Positions 41,474 to 50,172 of a stretch of 64,000 nucleotides of DNA are shown here, piece by piece. The translations under genes were made by a program, and so were the position numbers. Position 1 is the stretch's first letter. Every line of letters starts with the position of its first letter. Under the pieces are notes generated by a model. That model did not search any database. It saw only the letters and a list, made by a program, of their open reading frames with translations, and had not been told where the DNA came from. Origin of the DNA: Lutibacillus sp052034115 (GTDB lineage: Bacteria > Actinomycetota > Actinomycetes > Actinomycetales > Dermatophilaceae); the NCBI GenBank assembly GCA_052034115.1, contig JBPOIZ010000033.1:1-64000 (forward strand). Direction: 5' to 3'.

Positions 41474-42925
41474 ATGACCCAGCCGACCACGCCGACCGCG
41501 GCGGGAGCCGCATCGGAGGCCATCGGCGACATCTCGCGGCACGCCGCGCAGATCCTCGATCGGGCCCAGCAACTCGCCGACGAGCTGCGCGCCGACGCGC
41601 AACGCCGGCACACCGAAGCTGTGGCCGAATCGCAGCGCCTTCGCCAGGAGGCCGAAGCCCTCCATCGGGACGCGCAGCGGCTCCATGAGGACGCGACGAC
41701 GGCGCACGCTCGAGCACAGGCCCGACTTGCCGAGGCGCACGAGGACGCCGCCGTGATCCTGACCGACGCCACGGAGCAGGCCAGCCTCCTGGCAGCGACC
41801 GCCTCACGGACCGCCGAGGAAGCCATCTCGGTCGCCCAAACCGAGGCGGCTGCCCACCTGCAGAGCCATCAGGCGCAGGCCGCGGCACTGCAGGCACAGG
41901 CCGAAGAGGCCCTGGCCGCCGCCGCCGCCGAGACCGAACTGCTGCGCGCCGAGCGGGAGGGCGAGCACCAGCGTCGGCTGGAGCGCCTGGTCGCCGAGGA
42001 GCAGTCCCGCCTCGCCGAGGTCGACACCCTGGCGGCAGGAGTGCGGGCGGACGCCGACACGTATGCCGAGCGCACCCGTCGGGAGGCGGATGAGCACCGG
42101 ATCGCACAGGAGGCGCAGGCCGCCCGCACGCTCGCCGATGCCGTTTCCGAGGCTGAGCACACGACGGCGACGGCCGCCGATCAGGCGGCAACGGTGCAGC
42201 GCCGGGCCCAGGCGGAGGCCGATGAGGTGCTCGCCGCGGCCGCCGCGCACATGCAGTGGGCGCAGACGGCGATGCAGGAGGTGCTCGACCGGGCGCACGA
42301 AGAGGCTGCGCTGCTCAAGGTGACCACACACAAGGACCTCGCCGACCACGTGCGGGACCGTCGTCAGCACACTCAGGCCCTGGTGGCCAAGAGCGACCAC
42401 GACGCCCGGAGCCGAGTGAGCGAGGCCGAAGCGGACGCCGCGCGGATCAACGCGCAGGCGGTTGCCGTGCTCGACGCTGCCCAGCGCGACGCCGAGCGCA
42501 CCGTGGCTGACGCGCGATCCCGCGCCGAACGCCTCCTCGCGGACGCCGAGGCGGAGGCAGCCGCCCATATCGACCGCGCGGAGCGGCGCCTCCACGAGGC
42601 CGACAGCGGCGCACGACTGGTGCGCGAGCGCACCGCCGCCGAGGTGGAGAAGCTGCATCGCGAAGCCCACGAGAACCGGCGGGCCGCCCGGGAGGAGCTC
42701 CTGCGCACCGTCGCCGAGGCGCGCAGCGAGGCGGACACTGTGCGGGCGGAGGCCCGCGCCATGCTCGAGCGCGCCCGCGCGGAGGTCGCAGCCTTGACGT
42801 CTCGCCGGGACGACATCACCGCCCAACTCGGGCACCTGTCCGGCGTCATCGAAGCCTTGGCGGTTCCGGAGCGGGGTGGCGACACCGTCGAAGCCGAGTT
42901 GAACCTCACCTCCGCCCCCGGGTGA
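41474..42925 (+). CDS. Long Ala/Glu-rich coiled-coil protein
   Basis: A 483-residue protein that is almost entirely Ala, Glu, Arg and Gln in heptad-like order from about residue 20 to 450, so a long coiled coil. No N-terminal DivIVA domain, signal peptide or membrane segment is seen. It resembles filament-forming or scaffold proteins of the FilP/Scy kind in composition only. It is divergent from pafA and followed by a DivIVA-like gene 98 bp on. The ATG at 41474 follows the last in-frame stop-free overlap with pafA and gives a normal start. Confidence 0.75.
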   Translation: MTQPTTPTAAGAASEAIGDISRHAAQILDRAQQLADELRADAQRRHTEAVAESQRLRQEAEALHRDAQRLHEDATTAHARAQARLAEAHEDAAVILTDATEQASLLAATASRTAEEAISVAQTEAAAHLQSHQAQAAALQAQAEEALAAAAAETELLRAEREGEHQRRLERLVAEEQSRLAEVDTLAAGVRADADTYAERTRREADEHRIAQEAQAARTLADAVSEAEHTTATAADQAATVQRRAQAEADEVLAAAAAHMQWAQTAMQEVLDRAHEEAALLKVTTHKDLADHVRDRRQHTQALVAKSDHDARSRVSEAEADAARINAQAVAVLDAAQRDAERTVADARSRAERLLADAEAEAAAHIDRAERRLHEADSGARLVRERTAAEVEKLHREAHENRRAAREELLRTVAEARSEADTVRAEARAMLERARAEVAALTSRRDDITAQLGHLSGVIEALAVPERGGDTVEAELNLTSAPG

Positions 42926-43023
42926 ACGCCTGACGGCGCCGGCCCGGACGGCCGTATGCCGCACCTAGACCGAAGCACTACGCTTGCCCCTTGCAGCCCC
43001 CCTGATCGAGATGGACTCCGCCG

Positions 43024-44205
43024 ATGAGTGAATCCGCCGCCTTCCGCACCGTGCTCCGTGGATACGAGCCTGCCCAGGTCGACCACGCGCTCGCCGAGCT
43101 CGACGCCTCGGTCCAGGCCGCGCGCCAGGAGGCCGCCGCCAAGACGGTCGAGGTGACGAAGTTGCACAGCGCGGTGGCCGCGCTCCAGGAACAGCTCGGC
43201 GCCCACCGCACCCAGATCGCCGCCCTCGAGGAGGACCAGCGCAAGGCCGCTGCGCCGAGCTACGCCGATCTCGGTGCCCGGATCGGATCGATCCTCACCC
43301 TGGCCGACGAGGAGGCCGCCGAGATCCGCGGACAGGCCGAGCAGGCCGCTGCCACCCATCGGGCCGAGGCGACCAAGGAGGCCGACGCGACCCGGGTTGC
43401 CGCCGACCGGTATGCCGAGGACATCCGCACCAAGGCAGACGCGGAGGCGGCGCGGGTGCTGGAGGATGCCAAGCGGCGAGCCGACGGCATCCTCGACGAC
43501 GCCGACCGGGAGGCGGTGGCGCGCCGGGAGGAGGCCGAGGCTGTCTTCGAGAGCCAGCGGGCCAAGGCCGCAGCCGCAGCCGCCGACTTCGAGACGACGC
43601 TGGCCACCCGCCGGGACAAGGCGGCCGCCGACTTCGCCGCCCAGATGGACACCCACGAGCAGGCGCTGCTCGCGGTGCAGGAGCGCGCCTCGACGTTGAC
43701 CGCCGACGCGGAGAAGACCCACGCCGACGCGACAGCACAGGCCGCCGGGCTGCTGGACCACGCCCGCCAGGAGGCCGCTGCCCTGGTCGCGGCCGCCCGC
43801 GAGCAGGCCGATCGGGTCCGCCGTGACTCGGAGCGCAAGCTGGCGGCCGTCACGGCGCAACGGGACAGCATCAACGCCCAGCTCACCAACGTCCGCCAGA
43901 TGCTGGCGACCTTGGGTGGTCCCTCGTTCGTCGATCCGTTCGGCGCCCCGGTGGACGGTGCGGCCGAGGTGCCGGGCGGCCCCGACGTGGAGTCGGCCGC
44001 GGCGGTCGAACCGGTCGGGGAAGTCATCGAGGAGCTCGACGCCGAACTGATGGCCGCCGAGGCACCTGACGCCGAGGCAGCAGACCCCGAGGCGGCAGAC
44101 GCCGAGGCGGCCGACGACGGTGACGAGACGGGCGCCGACGACCCGGCCGATCAGGTCCGGGAGATCAAGATGGCCGTCGAGCCGGAAGTCGCTCGAGCCC
44201 GCTGA
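43024..44205 (+). CDS. DivIVA-domain coiled-coil protein
   Basis: A 393-residue protein beginning with a DivIVA-like segment (FRTVLRGYEPAQVDHALAEL), the part that recognises curved membrane in true DivIVA/Wag31. A coiled coil of about 260 residues (Ala, Glu, Arg, Asp) follows, and the last 80 residues are strongly acidic with repeated Asp-Ala-Glu-Ala blocks. It could organise poles or septa or act as a scaffold. It is not Wag31 itself, which is usually beside cell-division genes. It converges on prcA. Confidence 0.75.
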   Translation: MSESAAFRTVLRGYEPAQVDHALAELDASVQAARQEAAAKTVEVTKLHSAVAALQEQLGAHRTQIAALEEDQRKAAAPSYADLGARIGSILTLADEEAAEIRGQAEQAAATHRAEATKEADATRVAADRYAEDIRTKADAEAARVLEDAKRRADGILDDADREAVARREEAEAVFESQRAKAAAAAADFETTLATRRDKAAADFAAQMDTHEQALLAVQERASTLTADAEKTHADATAQAAGLLDHARQEAAALVAAAREQADRVRRDSERKLAAVTAQRDSINAQLTNVRQMLATLGGPSFVDPFGAPVDGAAEVPGGPDVESAAAVEPVGEVIEELDAELMAAEAPDAEAADPEAADAEAADDGDETGADDPADQVREIKMAVEPEVARAR

Positions 44206-44288
44206 CCCGCCGTGGCGCCCACCGGGCCGGCCGTCATCGAGCCAGGCGCGACGGGCGTCTACCCCGACGAGCGACCGCGGCCTGCTTC

Positions 44289-44303
44289 GCCGGGTAGCCC
44301 GGC
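44289..44303. terminator. Hairpin between the DivIVA-like gene and prcA
   Basis: GCCGGG and CCCGGC form a 6-bp stem with a TAG loop. A longer-range GGCCGGCCG complement lies about 60 bp upstream. Confidence 0.4.
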
Positions 44304-44311
44304 CGGCCGGC

Positions 44312-45049
44312 TCAGTCGGCGTCCGCCTCCGGCGGCAGATCCACCACCGGTGAGGCCTCACTGATGAGCTCCCCGACCAGGCCCGGCGCGATCCGCCGGA
44401 ACGTGCGTCGGGGGCGGGTCCGATCGAGGACCGCCACCTCCAACTGATCCGCGGAGAGCTCGCGGGGCGTGCCTCCCGCCGGGTCGGAGACCAGTGCGCC
44501 ATGTGCCAAGCGCAGCGCGTCGGCGAGCGAGAGGCCCTCGCGCCACAACTCGTCCAAGCCCTTCTCGGCCTGATCGCTGGCCCCGCCCATCGCCACGAAG
44601 CCGCGCTCGTCGGCGACCGACCCGTCATACGTGAGTCGGTAGATCTGGTCCTCGGCGGGGACAGTGCCGACCTCGGCGACGACGATCTCCACCTCGTAGG
44701 GCTTGGACTGCTCGGTGAAGACCGCCCCGAGGGTCTGGGCGTAGGCGTTGGCCAAGGCCCGGGCGGTGACGTCGGAGCGGTCGTAGGAGTAGCCGCGCAG
44801 ATCGGCATACCGGATGCCGGCGACCCGCAGGTTCTCGAACTCGTTGTACTTGCCGACCGCAGCGAACCCGATGCGGTCGTAGATCTCGGAGACCTTGTGC
44901 AGCGTGCGGGACGGATTCTCCGCGACGAAGAGAATCCCGCCGTCGTACTGCACGACGATCACCATCCGGCCCCGGGCGATTCCCTTGCGAGCAAAATCGG
45001 CCCGGTCCTTCATTAGCTGCTCGGGCGAGACGTAGAACGGCATCGTCAT
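44312..45049 (-). CDS. prcA: Proteasome subunit alpha
   Basis: A 245-residue alpha subunit forming the outer rings of the 20S proteasome. It has the N-terminal gate region (MPFYVSPEQLMKDRADFARKG in pattern), the GRMVIVVQYDGGILFVAEN strand and the long insertion typical of actinobacterial alpha subunits. The C-terminus is acidic and Pro-containing. The start overlaps the prcB stop by 4 bp, so both rings are made together. Confidence 0.96.
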   Translation of the reverse strand: MTMPFYVSPEQLMKDRADFARKGIARGRMVIVVQYDGGILFVAENPSRTLHKVSEIYDRIGFAAVGKYNEFENLRVAGIRYADLRGYSYDRSDVTARALANAYAQTLGAVFTEQSKPYEVEIVVAEVGTVPAEDQIYRLTYDGSVADERGFVAMGGASDQAEKGLDELWREGLSLADALRLAHGALVSDPAGGTPRELSADQLEVAVLDRTRPRRTFRRIAPGLVGELISEASPVVDLPPEADAD

Positions 45050-45873
45050 CGGGCACCCCCGGGGTTGTCGCGGCGGGCGGCGACCAGGTCGGAGACCATA
45101 CCGGCCAGGATGTCGTCGGCCATGAAGCGCACGCCCTCACCGCCGACCACGGCCACCTTGGGCCAGATCTGCCGGCCCAGGTCCGGCCCTCCGGTGGCCG
45201 AGTCGTCCTCGGCGGCGTCATACAGGGCCTCGACGGCCAGCGAGACCGCCTCGTCGGATGTCAGTCCCGGGCGCCACAACTTCTTCAGCGAGCCACGCGC
45301 GAACAACGACCCGGAACCGATGCTGTGGTGATCCCGCTCCGGGTAGACCCCTCCGGTCACGTCATACGAGAAGATCCGACCCTGCCCGCTCTCGGGGTCA
45401 TAGCCGGCGAAGAGCGGTAGGACGGTCAGGCCCTGCATCGCCATGCCCAAGTTGCCGCGGAGCATGGCCGCGAGCCGGTTGGCCTTGCCGTGGAGGGACA
45501 TCAAGGTGCCCTCGATCTTCTCGTAGTGCTCCAGCTCCACCTGGTAGAGCCGGACCAGCTCGATGGCCACGCCTGCGGTGCCGGCGATGCCCACGGTGGA
45601 GAACTCGTCGGCCGCGAAGACCTTGTCCATGTCGCGGTTGGCGATGTAGCTGCCCATGGTGGCCCGCCGGTCGCCGGCCATCACCACTCCCCCATCGAAG
45701 ACGACCGCGACGATGGTCGTGCCGTGCGGCGCATCGACCGTCATACCGGCCGGGAGCGCTCGGCCACCGGGCAGCAGGTCCGGCGCCAGGTCACCGACGA
45801 AGTCCGCGAACGAGGACGAGCCGGGTCGACGGTATGGCGGAGGCAGCGTGGCGCCGGAGCTCGTGGCGGTCAC
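45046..45873 (-). CDS. prcB: Proteasome subunit beta (precursor)
   Basis: A 275-residue catalytic subunit. A propeptide of 51 residues ends in DAPHG, and cleavage exposes Thr52 (TTIVAVVFDGG) as the nucleophile; the GDRRAT and SGSLFARGSL motifs follow. The GTG at 45873 overlaps the pup stop (GTGA), and its own stop overlaps prcA. Frame extension upstream is spurious. Part of dop-pup-prcB-prcA. Confidence 0.96.
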   Translation of the reverse strand: MTATSSGATLPPPYRRPGSSSFADFVGDLAPDLLPGGRALPAGMTVDAPHGTTIVAVVFDGGVVMAGDRRATMGSYIANRDMDKVFAADEFSTVGIAGTAGVAIELVRLYQVELEHYEKIEGTLMSLHGKANRLAAMLRGNLGMAMQGLTVLPLFAGYDPESGQGRIFSYDVTGGVYPERDHHSIGSGSLFARGSLKKLWRPGLTSDEAVSLAVEALYDAAEDDSATGGPDLGRQIWPKVAVVGGEGVRFMADDILAGMVSDLVAARRDNPGGAR

Positions 45874-46070
45874 TGGCCGCCCTTCTGGACGAAGCCTCGG
45901 ACGAACTCCTCGGCGTTGGCCTCGAGAACCCCGTCGATCTCGTCGAGAACCGCGTCGATGTCCTCGCGGATGCTCTCCCGGCGGGCTTCCCCCTCCGGGG
46001 CGACGGGTGGCTCGGGAGGGGTGGGGTCCTCCTCGCGCCGGGTAGGCCGGGTGTGCTCCTGGCTCGGCAT
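45870..46070 (-). CDS. pup: Prokaryotic ubiquitin-like protein Pup
   Basis: A 66-residue disordered protein with a coiled-coil-forming second half (ESIREDIDAVLDEIDGVLEA) that docks on Arc, ending in the sequence KGGQ. The final Gln means Dop must deamidate it before PafA can use it. GGAGGA precedes the ATG at 46070. It lies 30 bp after dop and overlaps prcB. Confidence 0.97.
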   Translation of the reverse strand: MPSQEHTRPTRREEDPTPPEPPVAPEGEARRESIREDIDAVLDEIDGVLEANAEEFVRGFVQKGGQ

Positions 46071-46100
46071 GGCTCCTCCTTGGGTGCGTCGATTCAGACC

Positions 46101-47624
46101 CTACCCAGCGGGGCGCTCGGCGAGCGCCAGCCGCGCGAGAAGATCGCCCACCGAGGTGGCCCCGTCGAGCAAGTCCCCGACGTGCTCCTGCGTGCCCCGC
46201 CACGGGTCGAGCATGGGGACCCGCCGCAGGACGGTCTCGCCTGGGACCTCGAAGACCACCGAGTCCCACGACGCGGCGACGACCGCCGGGCCGAATCGCT
46301 CGAGGCAGCGACCCCGGAAGTACGCTCGCGTGTCCGCCGGCGGCACGGATGCGGCGAGGGCCACGTCCTGCGGTGCCACGAGTTCGGTGACCCGGCCCAT
46401 GGCACGCAACCGGTGGGCGAGTCCCTTCGTCGGCCGGACGTCGCCGAACTGGATGTCGATGGCCTGCAGGCGGGGGTCACCCCACTCCAGAGCGTCGCGG
46501 TCCCGGTAACCGTCCAGGAGTGCCAGTTTGGCGACCCAGTCCAGGTCGCCGGCGCAGGATCGCGGGTCGTTGCCCAGCCGGGACAGCACATCGGCCCACA
46601 ACGCCATCACCTCGGCGGTGTCCTCGTCGGGCATGCCCCCGCGCTCGGCCAAGAAGTCGGCCGCCAGGTCGTGGTAGACCCACAGCAGATCCAGCGCCGT
46701 CAGGCGGCGCCCGTCGACGAGCTCGACCAGGTGTGTCAGCCCGGGGTCGTGCGACACGGCGTGAAGGGTGGACACCGGCCGCCGGACCGACAGGTCGGGC
46801 AGCGCGCCGTCCTCGATCATGGCCAGGACCAGCGACGTCATCCCCGCTCGCAGCACGCCGGACACGTCGAAGTGAGTGGCGTCGCCGATGATGACGTGCA
46901 GCCGACGGTATCGGTCGGCCAGGGCATGCGGCTCGTCCCGGGTGTTGACCAGCGGCCGTTTCAGGGTGGTCTCCAGCCCGACCTCGACCTCGAAGAAGTC
47001 GGCCCGCTGGCTGATCTGGAAGCCGGCGTGGCGGGAGTCCTGCCCGATGCCGACCCGTCCCGCGCCGCAGACCACCTGGCGGACCACGAAGAACGGGATG
47101 AGGTGGCGCGCGATCTCCCCGAAGGGCGTGGACCGGCGCATGAGGTAATTCTCGTGCGTGCCGTAGGACTGGCCCTTGCCGTCGGTGTTGTTCTTGTAGA
47201 GGTTGACCGACGGCGCCTCGGGATCGTCGGCCAGCAGCGCGACCGCCTCAGCCGCCACGAGCTCGCCCGAGCGGTCCCAGCACACGGCCGCCCGGGGCGA
47301 GGTCACCTCAGGCGCGCTGTACTCGGGATGGGCATGGTCGACATACAGGCGGGCGCCGTTGGTCAGCACGACGTTGGCCATCGTCGGGTCATCGTCGGTC
47401 AACTGGCTCGGGTCGGCCAGCGCCCGCGACATCTCGAAGCCGCGGGCGTCCCGCAGCGGCGCCTCGTCCGCGTAGTCCCAGCGACCCCGCCCGGTGCGCA
47501 GGCCGTGGGCCGCGGCGTAGGCCGTCACGACGTAGCCGGACAGGACCATCGGGTTGGCGGTCGGTGCACCCGGCAAGGTGATGCCGAACTCGGTCTCCAC
47601 CCCCATCACGCGACGCACCGACAT
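46101..47624 (-). CDS. dop: Pup deamidase/depupylase Dop
   Basis: A 507-residue paralog of PafA that converts the Pup C-terminal Gln to Glu and removes Pup from proteins. It has RRVMGVETEFGI at the start, the catalytic Asp in LYVDHAHPEYSAPE, and a Dop-specific loop of about 40 residues (near residues 40-80, rich in Arg/Asp). The ATG at 47624 is 6 nt after a TAGGGT -10 box. It heads the dop-pup-prcB-prcA operon. Confidence 0.95.
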   Translation of the reverse strand: MSVRRVMGVETEFGITLPGAPTANPMVLSGYVVTAYAAAHGLRTGRGRWDYADEAPLRDARGFEMSRALADPSQLTDDDPTMANVVLTNGARLYVDHAHPEYSAPEVTSPRAAVCWDRSGELVAAEAVALLADDPEAPSVNLYKNNTDGKGQSYGTHENYLMRRSTPFGEIARHLIPFFVVRQVVCGAGRVGIGQDSRHAGFQISQRADFFEVEVGLETTLKRPLVNTRDEPHALADRYRRLHVIIGDATHFDVSGVLRAGMTSLVLAMIEDGALPDLSVRRPVSTLHAVSHDPGLTHLVELVDGRRLTALDLLWVYHDLAADFLAERGGMPDEDTAEVMALWADVLSRLGNDPRSCAGDLDWVAKLALLDGYRDRDALEWGDPRLQAIDIQFGDVRPTKGLAHRLRAMGRVTELVAPQDVALAASVPPADTRAYFRGRCLERFGPAVVAASWDSVVFEVPGETVLRRVPMLDPWRGTQEHVGDLLDGATSVGDLLARLALAERPAG

Positions 47625-47636
47625 ACCAGCACCCTA
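47625..47636 (-). promoter_or_regulatory. -10 box of a leaderless promoter for dop-pup-prcBA
   Basis: TAGGGT (47636-47631, minus strand) is 6 nt before the dop ATG. Confidence 0.5.
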
Positions 47637-47708
47637 TGCCGCCGGGTCGGGCGGGCCCTCGCGCGGGGCGGTGCACCGGGCCGGGGCGGGCGCGGCACAA
47701 TGAGCCCC

Positions 47709-48716
47709 ATGCCTCGTATGCCGTTGCGAACCCGGGTGGTCGCCCAGGTCATCCGGTACACCGCTCGCGGCGATGTGACGACCTACACCGAGGAAGAGAT
47801 CCGACGCCAGCGGCGCAGCGTCGTCCCCACCAGATGGCCGTACACGCTGATCACCGGGTCATTGGCGCGCTCGGTCCGGATCTCCGAGACCACCTTCGAG
47901 GCTCGCGACGCCGTCTTCATCCCGGTGCGGGTCTACCGGCCCGAGCACGGCCGTGGCGCCCTGCCCGTCGTCGTCTTCCTCCACGGCGGCGGCTGGGTTC
48001 TGGGGAGTACACGCAGGTATGACCCGCTGTGTTCGGCACTCGCCGACGGGGTCGGTGCCGTGGTGGCCAGCGTGGATTACCGCATGGCACCGGAACACAA
48101 GGCTCCCCGGGCCGTCTTCGACTGCGTCGATGCCATCCGATGGGTCGGCGCGGGGGGTCTGGGGGATCGGACCGACGCCACCCGGATCGCCGTGGCCGGC
48201 GACAGTGCCGGCGCGAACCTGTCGGCCTCGGCCACGGTGGTGCTCCGGGACGAGGGGGGCCCGACGCTGGCGCACCAGGCCCTGATCTACCCCGCCGTGG
48301 ACGCCACGTGCTCTTTCCCTTCGGTGCGCGAGCATGCCGACGCGCCGATCCTCACCCGAGCCCAGATGGACGCGTTCATCGATCACTACGTCGACGGTTC
48401 CGACATCCCCAGGACCGATCCGCTGATCTCCCCGCTGTGGGCTCCGGACCACCACGGGCTGCCTCCGGCACTGGTGCAGACCGCGGAGTTCGACCCGCTG
48501 CATGACGAGGGCCTGGCCTACGCCGAGACCCTGCGACGGGCCGGTGTCCGCGTCCGGTCGACGAGCTACCTCGGGGTGCCACACGGGTTCGCGAGCTTCC
48601 CGGGTGCGACGACGGTCGGGATGCAGGCGCGCGCGGAACTCATCGGCGAGTTGCGCCGCCACCTCCACCCGGAGCCGTCCGGCGTCGAGCCAGCCGCTGG
48701 CCCTCGTGTCGGCTAG
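47709..48716 (+). CDS. Alpha/beta hydrolase, hormone-sensitive lipase family
   Basis: A 335-residue esterase. HGGGW forms the oxyanion hole, GDSAGANLS holds the Ser nucleophile, and near the C-terminus FDPLHDEG (Asp) and GVPHGFASF (His) complete the triad. No signal peptide. The ATG at 47709 is preferred because a weak CACAAT -10 overlaps the ATG at 47700; the latter would add three residues. Its TAG stop forms the first bases of the prs -10 box. Substrate unknown. Confidence 0.88.
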   Translation: MPRMPLRTRVVAQVIRYTARGDVTTYTEEEIRRQRRSVVPTRWPYTLITGSLARSVRISETTFEARDAVFIPVRVYRPEHGRGALPVVVFLHGGGWVLGSTRRYDPLCSALADGVGAVVASVDYRMAPEHKAPRAVFDCVDAIRWVGAGGLGDRTDATRIAVAGDSAGANLSASATVVLRDEGGPTLAHQALIYPAVDATCSFPSVREHADAPILTRAQMDAFIDHYVDGSDIPRTDPLISPLWAPDHHGLPPALVQTAEFDPLHDEGLAYAETLRRAGVRVRSTSYLGVPHGFASFPGATTVGMQARAELIGELRRHLHPEPSGVEPAAGPRVG

Positions 48717-48719
48717 GCT
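48714..48719 (+). promoter_or_regulatory. -10 box of prs built on a stop codon
   Basis: TAGGCT begins with the TAG stop codon of the hydrolase gene. A start site near 48726 would give a leader of about 30 nt containing GGAGGGG before the GTG at 48756. Confidence 0.45.
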
Positions 48720-48755
48720 GGGCGCGGTCACGGCACCGTACCGACGGAGGGGTCT

Positions 48756-49805
48756 GTGAAGGACATCGTCGTGTTCTCGGGTAGTGCACACCAGGCTCTG
48801 GCACACCGCATCTGCCACCACCTGGGTCTGCATCTCGCCGACGTCGACATCAAGAGATTCAGCAACGACTGCCTCCAGGCTCAGCTGCTGGCCAACTGCC
48901 GCCAGCGTGACGTCTACATCGTCCAACCGCTGGTCCCGCCGACCCAGGAGCACCTCATGGAGCTGCTCCTCATGATCGACGCCGCCAAGGGTGCCTCGGC
49001 CGCCTCGATCACCGCTGTCGTGCCGCACTACGCCTACGCGCGCTCGGACAAGAAGGATGCGTCCCGCATCTCGTTGGGTGGCCGACTCGTCGCAGACCTG
49101 CTCGTTACGGCCGGCGCCTCGCGGGTGCTGACGATGGAGTTGCACGCGCGGCAGGTGCATGGCTTCTTCTCCATCCCGGTGGACCACCTGACCGCCATCG
49201 GTATCATCGCCGACCACTTCCGTCGCCAGGACCTCCGCGACGCGGTCGTCGTCTCCCCAGACTTCGGCAACGCCAAGGCGGCGACCTTGCTGGCCCGGCT
49301 GCTCGGGCTGCCGGTGGCCGCGGGCAACAAGCACCGCATCTCGGACGAAGAGGTCTCCATCCAGATCGTCGGCGACGTCCGCGGCAAGCACGCCATCGTC
49401 CTCGACGACGAGATAGCCACCGGCGGGTCGATTGTGGAGCTGTGCGAGCGGCTCGCCGAGGTGGGCTGCACGTCGGCCAGCGTGGCCTGCACCCACGGCC
49501 TGTTCACCGGCAAGGCGGTCAAGCGACTGCGCAACCACCCGATGATCCGTGAGGTGGTGACCACCGACACCGTCCCGCCCCCGGCCGACTGGCCGGAGCT
49601 GCGGATCCTGTCGGTGTCCGCGCTGTTCGCCGAGGCGATCAGCCGGATCCACGCCGGCAAGTCGATCAGCAAGCTGTTCGCCGGGGTCGACCCCACGCAC
49701 GCTCCCCCGCAGCCGCGGCTGCCCTTCGACCTGCTTCCGGATGACCTGCTGATGGGGGTCACCGAGCCACAGCCGGCCCTGTTCGCCGACTCCGGCGCGT
49801 CGTGA
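48756..49805 (+). CDS. prs: Ribose-phosphate pyrophosphokinase-like protein
   Basis: A 349-residue relative of PRPP synthase, which makes PRPP from ribose 5-phosphate and ATP. Conserved parts are LMELLLMIDAAKGASA, VVPHYAYARSDKKD, MELHARQVHGFF and the PRPP loop as VLDDEIATGGSI. The flexible catalytic loop is shortened and altered (NKHRISDEEV against the usual DKRR). The C-terminus carries a tail of about 35 residues. It may be a second, divergent paralog rather than the housekeeping enzyme. GGAGGGG precedes the GTG at 48756; its stop overlaps the next gene. Confidence 0.78.
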   Translation: MKDIVVFSGSAHQALAHRICHHLGLHLADVDIKRFSNDCLQAQLLANCRQRDVYIVQPLVPPTQEHLMELLLMIDAAKGASAASITAVVPHYAYARSDKKDASRISLGGRLVADLLVTAGASRVLTMELHARQVHGFFSIPVDHLTAIGIIADHFRRQDLRDAVVVSPDFGNAKAATLLARLLGLPVAAGNKHRISDEEVSIQIVGDVRGKHAIVLDDEIATGGSIVELCERLAEVGCTSASVACTHGLFTGKAVKRLRNHPMIREVVTTDTVPPPADWPELRILSVSALFAEAISRIHAGKSISKLFAGVDPTHAPPQPRLPFDLLPDDLLMGVTEPQPALFADSGAS

Positions 49806-50164
49806 GGCCGCCGCTCGGGCTGATGGCGGACGCGCTGGCCATCGTGGTCTTCGCGGCGGCCGGGCGGGCGAGCCATCAGGAAGGTTCGTCCCTCGCGGGG
49901 GTGCTCTACACCGCCTGGCCGTTCTTGCTCGCCGCCGCCGTGGCCTGGCCCGTCCTTCGGGTATGGCGCGGCCGGTGGCCGACGACGCCTGCCGACGGGC
50001 TCTTCGTGTGGTTGGGGACGCTCGCCGGCGGTATGGCGGCGCGGGCCGTCAACGGATCGGGCACTCACTGGTCGTTCGTGCTGGTCGCCGCCCTGGTCCT
50101 CGGCGTCCTGCTGCTCGGGTGGCGCGCCCTGGTCACCCGGCGAGGGGCGCCCCGACCGAGCTGA
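49802..50164 (+). CDS. DUF3054 family membrane protein
   Basis: A 120-residue protein with four membrane helices. The first helix is followed by FAAAGRASH, the short marker of DUF3054. Function unknown. It is coupled to prs by a GTGA overlap and converges on arc, with only 4 bp between the two stop codons. Confidence 0.8.
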   Translation: MRPPLGLMADALAIVVFAAAGRASHQEGSSLAGVLYTAWPFLLAAAVAWPVLRVWRGRWPTTPADGLFVWLGTLAGGMAARAVNGSGTHWSFVLVAALVLGVLLLGWRALVTRRGAPRPS

Positions 50165-50172
50165 GCGCTCAG
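50161..50172. repeat. Palindrome holding both convergent stop codons
   Basis: CTGAGCGCTCAG is a perfect 12-bp palindrome containing the TGA of the DUF3054 gene and, on the other strand, the TGA of arc. It could act as a minimal bidirectional terminator element. Confidence 0.4.

Noticed and set aside
43024..44205. Housekeeping DivIVA/Wag31
   Set aside because: The head is DivIVA-like, but the long coiled coil, acidic tail and absence of ftsZ/sepF-type neighbours argue against it being the canonical protein.
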